10,412 nt of DNA, from contig CADAHD010000052.1 in assembly GCA_902787595.1 (NCBI GenBank), forward strand, positions 1-10,412, in the 5' to 3' direction. Within the stretch, counting starts at the first letter, position 1. Each line of letters begins with the position of its first letter. This document shows, one piece after another, positions 7,220 through 10,412 of the stretch. Position numbers and translations under genes: made by a program. A model generated the notes under the pieces. It saw only the letters and a program-made list of their open reading frames with translations, did not search any database and was not told the DNA's origin. The DNA comes from an uncultured Lachnospiraceae bacterium. GTDB lineage: Bacteria > Bacillota_A > Clostridia > Lachnospirales > Lachnospiraceae.

Positions 7220-7226
7220 CTCCTTT
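7220..7226 (-). promoter_or_regulatory. Shine-Dalgarno overlapping the stop of the small gene, sets the GNAT start
   Basis: AAAGGAG overlaps the TAA stop of the upstream small gene and lies six bases before the ATG at 7213. This moves the GNAT start 11 codons downstream of the longest reading frame and suggests termination-reinitiation coupling. Confidence 0.8.
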
Positions 7227-7548
7227 ATGCTCTGCTTCTTCTCCACTGCTCACGTTGTCTGTGATACAGTGATTTATTGGATTGGAAAAAGGGCCTGTAT
7301 TTTACGCTCATTGCCCCGGCTGCTGCCTTTTTAACCGCTACAGCGCCCAGACTGTCAGCTGCCGTGGCTGCAAAATCATCTGTTTTTGCATTATCTGCCC
7401 GCAGTACCTGTTTCTTAAGATCAGTGACATTTTCGTTCAGCTGCAGATTGCCGGCATTCTGCTCTTTCTGCTGCGTCTGCTGCTGAGTTCTGAATATCTC
7501 TTCCTGCCTGCTTTTCTGTCTCTGTAATGAAGCATTATTGGCTGCCAT
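7225..7548 (-). CDS. Small Gln-rich protein of unknown function
   Basis: 107 residues from the ATG at 7548, preceded by AAGGAGG (7556-7562) at a 7-base spacing. A start 10 codons earlier lacks such a site. I do not recognise the family. Residues 1-50 are hydrophilic and contain eleven glutamines, with a QQQTQQ stretch at 22-27 and heptad-like spacing that could form a helix or coiled coil. Residues 59-80 are Ala-rich. The tail (about 83-107) is strongly basic with Tyr, Phe and Trp (KYRPFFQSNKS, then HRQREQWRRSRA), suggesting nucleic-acid, ribosome or membrane-surface contact. There is no signal peptide or transmembrane segment. It is the first gene after a promoter at 7601-7629 and is followed 11 bases later by the GNAT gene. 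A strong ribosome binding site, a matched promoter and sensible codon use argue that it is real. Confidence 0.75.
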   Translation of the reverse strand: MAANNASLQRQKSRQEEIFRTQQQTQQKEQNAGNLQLNENVTDLKKQVLRADNAKTDDFAATAADSLGAVAVKKAAAGAMSVKYRPFFQSNKSLYHRQREQWRRSRA

Positions 7549-7580
7549 AAAAGCACCTCCTTCACTGTCAAAACACATAG

Positions 7581-7598
7581 GATCAGTTTATATTCAAA
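7581..7598 (-). promoter_or_regulatory. Candidate ArgR-type operator (ARG box) at the transcription start
   Basis: The 18-mer beginning at 7598 on the minus strand contains TGAAT, four A/T bases, then ACTGA. The known ARG-box core is roughly TGAAT-WWWW-ATTCA: the left half matches fully and the right half 3 of 5. It lies directly after the -10 of the putative operon promoter, across the predicted +1, a location suited to repression. The argument is motif similarity plus the downstream arg genes, and no ArgR gene is visible in the window. Confidence 0.45.
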
Positions 7599-7600
7599 CT

Positions 7601-7629
7601 ATTCTACTAAACTCAGCGATTTTTTGCAA
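7601..7629 (-). promoter_or_regulatory. Putative promoter of the small protein / GNAT / argJBD / solute-binding protein operon
   Basis: On the minus strand there is a -35 TTGCAA (7629-7624), a 17-base spacer and a -10 TAGAAT (7606-7601), matching consensus at 4/6 and 5/6. The expected start is near 7594, about 46 bases before the ATG at 7548. No convincing terminator lies between here and 1463, so one transcript of about 6.1 kb is possible. Internal promoters cannot be excluded. Confidence 0.6.
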
Positions 7630-7644
7630 GATAGAAAAAGAGCA

Positions 7645-7689
7645 GGGATCTGACCCGTTCACATTTTGTTCATGGGGTCTGACCCCATG
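7645..7689. repeat. Paired GGGNTCTGACCC palindromic units between divergent promoters
   Basis: A perfect inverted repeat at 7671-7689 has 9-base arms CATGGGGTC and GACCCCATG around a single T. A related shorter unit, GGGATCTGACCC, lies at 7645-7656. The two share the core TCTGACCC, 29 bases apart, and each is followed or preceded by a TTCA. The palindrome ends three bases before the -35 of the lipoprotein promoter. It could be a regulator site or a REP-like extragenic palindrome. Copy number elsewhere in the genome is not visible here. Confidence 0.7.
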
Positions 7690-7692
7690 CCA

Positions 7693-7720
7693 TTGACAAT
7701 CCTGCAAAAACATGTATAAT
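7693..7720 (+). promoter_or_regulatory. Perfect-consensus sigma-A promoter of the lipoprotein gene
   Basis: TTGACA (7693-7698) and TATAAT (7715-7720) both match consensus exactly, with a 16-base spacer. Transcription should start near 7727, about 42 bases before the ATG at 7769. The reading frame upstream of 7769 would begin inside this promoter, which excludes an earlier start. A small inverted repeat, TTGAA and TTCAA (7733-7747), lies just after the start site. Confidence 0.85.
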
Positions 7721-7768
7721 CTTGAAACGTCGTTGAAAACCATTCAATATAGTAATAAGGAGATTAAA

Positions 7769-8395
7769 ATGAAAAAGTATGCAACTTATCTGATCAGCAG
7801 CATGATGGTAGCAGGATGCCTTCTGTCCGGATGCGGCGCAAAGGACGTTTCCGGTACTTATCGCAGCAGCAATACCCTTGGCGACTTTCTTGAGTTAAGC
7901 GGCGAAGATATCCAGGCACAGTATGAGGAGTTCGACAATATGGGCATGAGCTTCATCAAGTCCCTGCCTTTTGAGTGCACCATGGACCTGGGCAAGGAAG
8001 GCGATTTCAAGGTTGACTATGATGTAGAGCTTCTCAAGTCTACCATGGAAAGCGAGTTCGACGCTCATGCAAATGATATCATCGGCGCAATAATGAGCCA
8101 GCAGGGTGTTACAGAGGACCAGTATGAAGCAGTAGCTCAGGCAGCAGGTTATGACGATTATGCAGCTTTCACCGACGGTATGATGGACATAATGAAAGAA
8201 GCTTTATATGAGTCACTTGAGGATATGGATTCCCTTGATGTTACCGGCAGCTACAAGGTAAAAGGCAGCAACCTTTCCTTTGAAAACTGGAACGATGACG
8301 GATCCGCTTTTTCCGCAGCATTCAAAGACGGATCTTTCACTCTTCCCATCAATGCAAACGGTACCAGCATGGACGTAACCTTTAGCAAGGAATAA
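7769..8395 (+). CDS. Secreted lipoprotein of unknown function
   Basis: 208 residues from the ATG at 7769, six bases after AAGGAG (7757-7762). Residues 1-21 form a lipoprotein signal with lipobox Leu-Ser-Gly-Cys, giving lipidated C22 and a mature chain of about 187 residues on the outer face of the membrane. The mature protein is acidic. It opens with GTYRSS (29-34) and closes with a strand-rich stretch, GSYKVKGSNLSFENW (160-174) and further strands to residue 206. These ends resemble the paired strands of small lipocalin-like lipoproteins common in Clostridia. The middle (about 85-158) looks helical, with acidic helices. No catalytic motif is seen and I cannot name the family. It is the only plus-strand gene, monocistronic between its own strong promoter and a terminator, which suggests high constitutive expression unless a regulator uses the upstream palindrome. 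Confidence 0.9.
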   Translation: MKKYATYLISSMMVAGCLLSGCGAKDVSGTYRSSNTLGDFLELSGEDIQAQYEEFDNMGMSFIKSLPFECTMDLGKEGDFKVDYDVELLKSTMESEFDAHANDIIGAIMSQQGVTEDQYEAVAQAAGYDDYAAFTDGMMDIMKEALYESLEDMDSLDVTGSYKVKGSNLSFENWNDDGSAFSAAFKDGSFTLPINANGTSMDVTFSKE

Positions 8396-8416
8396 TACCG
8401 GTAATACTTAAAGCGC

Positions 8417-8450
8417 AAAAAGGACGGATCATTTCGATCCGCCCTTTTTT
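8417..8450. terminator. Bidirectional rho-independent terminator
   Basis: The left arm AAAAAGGACGGATC (8417-8430), a five-base loop and the right arm GATCCGCCCTTTTTT (8436-8450) form a stem with one A-C mismatch. A T run flanks it on one strand and an A run on the other. It ends the lipoprotein transcript on the plus strand and the permease/GNAT transcript on the minus strand; their stops are 21 and 29 bases away. Confidence 0.93.
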
Positions 8451-8479
8451 ATGTCAGTTTGCGATCTTATCAATTTCTA

Positions 8480-8926
8480 TCAGCTGTTGAACGCCGTGAT
8501 GTTCGCCTCATTCAATGTAAAATCGTAGTAGTTTAAATCTTCACGCTTTGTCCAGCCTATGCATTTCCAGAAGGCATTTCCCACATCGTTTTTAGTAAAT
8601 GCTATAAGCGATACCTTATTGATCTTCTCGGCTTTTAACGCGTTCATGCAGTGCACGACCATTTCCTTTCCTATGCCTCGCAGGCGGTAATCCTCGGCCA
8701 CGCAGACGTGATACAGGCAGCCGCGTCTTCCGTCATGGCCGCAGAGTATGGCGCCTACTATCTTTCCGTCCTCCTCTGCCACCACGCTGCATCCGGGATT
8801 GCGATCCAGGAAACGCTCAACGCCTTCCCGGGAATCATCCACGCTCCGTATGCCGAAACCGTGTATCGTCATCCACAGTGCGCGTACTCCGTCATAGTCT
8901 TCTTTTAACATTGCGCGTACCGTCAT
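8480..8926 (-). CDS. YpeA-like GNAT-family N-acetyltransferase
   Basis: 148 residues from the ATG at 8926, which has AAGGAGG six bases upstream (8933-8939). A longer frame starting 12 codons earlier would overlap the permease and lacks a site. It is a single GNAT domain: N-terminal MTVRAMLKEDYDGVRALW (1-18), strands CSVVAEEDGKIVGAILCG (46-63), HDGRRGCLYHVCVAEDYR (64-81), the acetyl-CoA loop YRLRGIGKEMV (80-90), and motif B NDVGNAFWKCIGW (113-125). The GHDGRRG element and DDSREG near residue 31 recall the YpeA group, whose substrates are not firmly known. It begins one base after the permease stop and is probably translated from the same mRNA, ending at the shared terminator. A link to the transporter's substrate is possible but unproven. 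Confidence 0.9.
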   Translation of the reverse strand: MTVRAMLKEDYDGVRALWMTIHGFGIRSVDDSREGVERFLDRNPGCSVVAEEDGKIVGAILCGHDGRRGCLYHVCVAEDYRLRGIGKEMVVHCMNALKAEKINKVSLIAFTKNDVGNAFWKCIGWTKREDLNYYDFTLNEANITAFNS

Positions 8927-8927
8927 C

Positions 8928-10319
8928 TTATGCCTCCTTCGCTGTGAGAAGCTTGATCGCATCTCCCAGCTTGATCTTGTTTCCTTTGTATAGCGACATT
9001 GCCTTGTAAAGCTTACCTGCTATTATAACCACTGCTATGGTAAGCGCAAGTGAGATCGCAAGAGAGATCACGCCCGTCAATGCATCCGCCACGCCCAGAG
9101 CCAGCTGTGAAGGCATGAGCAGCGCTGCCGTGAAAGGTATGTAATTCATCCATACGGGAGCAGAGCTGCCTGCAAGGCCTCCGCCCATCATTACCAGCAT
9201 GAAGGCTGCCAGCAGGGGCATAACAAAGATCGTGCTCTGGCTTGCCACTTCTTCTCTGTTGCTCGATATGGCTCCGGCTATCGTTGCAAGGCTTAAATAC
9301 ATTACAAATCCCACGATCAGGAAACATACAGCCAGTACCACATTCACAGGCTTAAACAATCCCAGCTCTTCGATGAATTCAAAGAAGGTGGCTACAGGTG
9401 ATGCATAATCCGGGAACATCATCTCGCTAAGCTTTGTTCCGGCAACCAGGCCCACGACCAGGCAGGCGATCCAGCTGAAGAGCTGAATAAGTCCCGAACA
9501 GATTATCGCCAGCAGCTTTCCGAATACCAGCGCCTCCGGATGCACACTGATCAGCATGGTATCCATGAGCTTGGATTCCTTCTCCATTACCATTGCCTGA
9601 GCGGTAGCATTTCCATAGGTAAGTATAAGGAAATACATGAGCATTATGGTAAGATAAGGCATGAGCAGCTGGAAAACTTCAAGGACCTGATCCCTTATCA
9701 GCTCATCCGTGCTCTTTCCGTCCTCATCCATTGTAATACCTTTTGCATAGCCGCTTTCCGTATATGTCCTGTATGAATTCTGCGGTGTAAGGCTTGTGAG
9801 CTTTGTCTGATTCAAGCCCGATAAGAGCATATTAAAGTACTGGGAATTGGCATCCATAAACTCAAAGTAGTGTTCCGCCATGGATGTGTCGAGCACCGCC
9901 TCCCCTTCATCTTCCTTATCCGGCAGTATTATGTCGGCTCTTATATAATCATCCTCCTGAAAGAAGTGAAGTACAAATACGCTCTTTTTTGATGCCCCTG
10001 CCGCGTCAAGAGCCTCATCCACACTGTCATAAAGCTTATAACGGATCTTTTTATAATTCTCATCCGTAACACTGCTAAAGAGCATGAAGTCAGGCTTTGT
10101 TTCAAAATCGCTGACCACGTATATCTCTTCCGCGCCGCAATCGGGTATGGGCTCATCATCTTCTTCCTTGCTGTCATTTATCCCTGCCACTATCAGCATT
10201 ATGACTATGGGCGCTATAAGCAGGATAAGGCCCATTACTATAGTAAATACCTTATAAGACTTGGTCCCTGTCTGGTTATGAAGGGAGAAAGAAAAAACTT
10301 TTCCGAAATTCCGAAACAT
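8928..10319 (-). CDS. ABC-2 type (NatB/YhaP-like) transporter permease
   Basis: 463 residues. Integral membrane subunit of an ABC exporter. One transmembrane helix lies near the N-terminus (about 24-46). A large extracytoplasmic domain (about 47-213) follows, acidic at its start (KEEDDEP), and then five helices at about 215-237, 264-292, 325-350, 362-384 and 412-435. The segment VMEKESKLMDTMLISVHPEALVFGKLL (244-270) is the cytoplasmic coupling region typical of NatB-type permeases. Function by family: export of Na+, lipids, peptides or drugs with a separate ATPase, which must lie outside the window. The ATG at 10319 directly follows the stop of an upstream paralogue (TAAATG), with AAGGAGG five bases before it inside that gene. 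The C-terminal Lys-Glu-Ala codons likewise carry the ribosome binding site of the next gene. Confidence 0.93.
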   Translation of the reverse strand: MFRNFGKVFSFSLHNQTGTKSYKVFTIVMGLILLIAPIVIMLIVAGINDSKEEDDEPIPDCGAEEIYVVSDFETKPDFMLFSSVTDENYKKIRYKLYDSVDEALDAAGASKKSVFVLHFFQEDDYIRADIILPDKEDEGEAVLDTSMAEHYFEFMDANSQYFNMLLSGLNQTKLTSLTPQNSYRTYTESGYAKGITMDEDGKSTDELIRDQVLEVFQLLMPYLTIMLMYFLILTYGNATAQAMVMEKESKLMDTMLISVHPEALVFGKLLAIICSGLIQLFSWIACLVVGLVAGTKLSEMMFPDYASPVATFFEFIEELGLFKPVNVVLAVCFLIVGFVMYLSLATIAGAISSNREEVASQSTIFVMPLLAAFMLVMMGGGLAGSSAPVWMNYIPFTAALLMPSQLALGVADALTGVISLAISLALTIAVVIIAGKLYKAMSLYKGNKIKLGDAIKLLTAKEA

Positions 10320-10412
10320 TTACGCCTCCTTCGCCAGCGAAAGCTTTATTATCTCAAAGAGCTTAAGCCGCTTACTGTCATTAACTATAAGCTTCCTGTA
10401 GGTCTTTGCGCA
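10320..10412 (-). CDS. C-terminal fragment of a paralogous ABC-2 permease (enters from outside the window)
   Basis: The last 30 codons of a gene that begins beyond the window. The final 29 residues align without gaps to the last 29 residues of the downstream permease, with 11 identities: the Lys-x-Tyr start, the Lys-Leu pair, Ile-Lys-Leu and the terminal Ala-Lys-Glu-Ala. This indicates a tandem permease pair, a usual heterodimer arrangement for NatB-like exporters with an ATPase further upstream. The stop TAA abuts the next ATG with no spacer. The fragment is too short to describe its membrane topology. Confidence 0.75.
   Translation of the reverse strand, partial: CAKTYRKLIVNDSKRLKLFEIIKLSLAKEA

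Noticed and set aside
7645..7689. CRISPR array or terminator
   Set aside because: There are only two unequal units with no spacer periodicity, and no T run follows the palindrome on either strand.
7712..7768. Earlier start for the lipoprotein gene, 19 codons upstream
   Set aside because: That ATG lies within the promoter spacer and just before the -10 box, so it cannot be in the transcript. It would also bury the lipoprotein signal peptide. The ATG at 7769 has AAGGAG at ideal spacing.

Overview
The window looks like chromosomal DNA of an anaerobic, low-to-mid GC Firmicute, most likely a Clostridia/Lachnospiraceae relative. This rests on strong AAGGAGG-type ribosome binding sites before almost every gene, sigma-A-like promoters, a bifunctional-type ArgJ next to ArgB and ArgD, an OmpR-type two-component pair and NatB-like ABC-2 permeases. 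The family placement is inference from gene content and style. No rRNA, tRNA, CRISPR array, transposase or phage gene is visible.

Read in the direction of transcription there are four units, three of them on the minus strand. (1) Positions 10412 to 8480: the end of one ABC-2 permease, a complete paralogous permease, then a YpeA-like GNAT acetyltransferase. The genes are 0-1 base apart, and the unit ends at a hairpin shared with the gene facing it. (2) Positions 7769 to 8395 on the plus strand: a lone secreted lipoprotein with a perfect-consensus TTGACA/TATAAT promoter, ending at the same bidirectional terminator. (3) Positions 7629 to 1463: a probable six-gene operon of a small Gln-rich protein of unknown function, a two-domain GNAT protein, argJ, argB, argD and a membrane-anchored family-1 solute-binding protein, closed by a clear terminator. 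An ArgR-box-like sequence lies at the predicted transcription start. (4) Positions 1452 to 1: a ComEA-like SLBB plus helix-hairpin-helix protein, an OmpR-family response regulator and the first 21 codons of a membrane sensor kinase, with a promoter and a hairpin over the first ribosome binding site.

The arg genes cover the acetylated steps of ornithine synthesis: ArgJ transfers acetyl from acetylornithine to glutamate, ArgB phosphorylates acetylglutamate and ArgD transaminates the semialdehyde. argC, argF, argG and argH are not here. The three genes fused to this operon (the small protein, the GNAT and the sugar-type binding protein joined to argD by a four-base overlap) are its least expected part. 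Several intuitive start codons were moved downstream because a strong ribosome binding site decides them: lipoprotein 7769, small protein 7548, GNAT 7213, solute-binding protein 2948, YpeA-like GNAT 8926.

No clearly new system such as a defence island, retron or toxin-antitoxin pair is evident. The best leads are the unusual arg operon leader genes, the SD-masking hairpin before the ComEA-like gene, and a GGGGTC palindrome between the divergent promoters.
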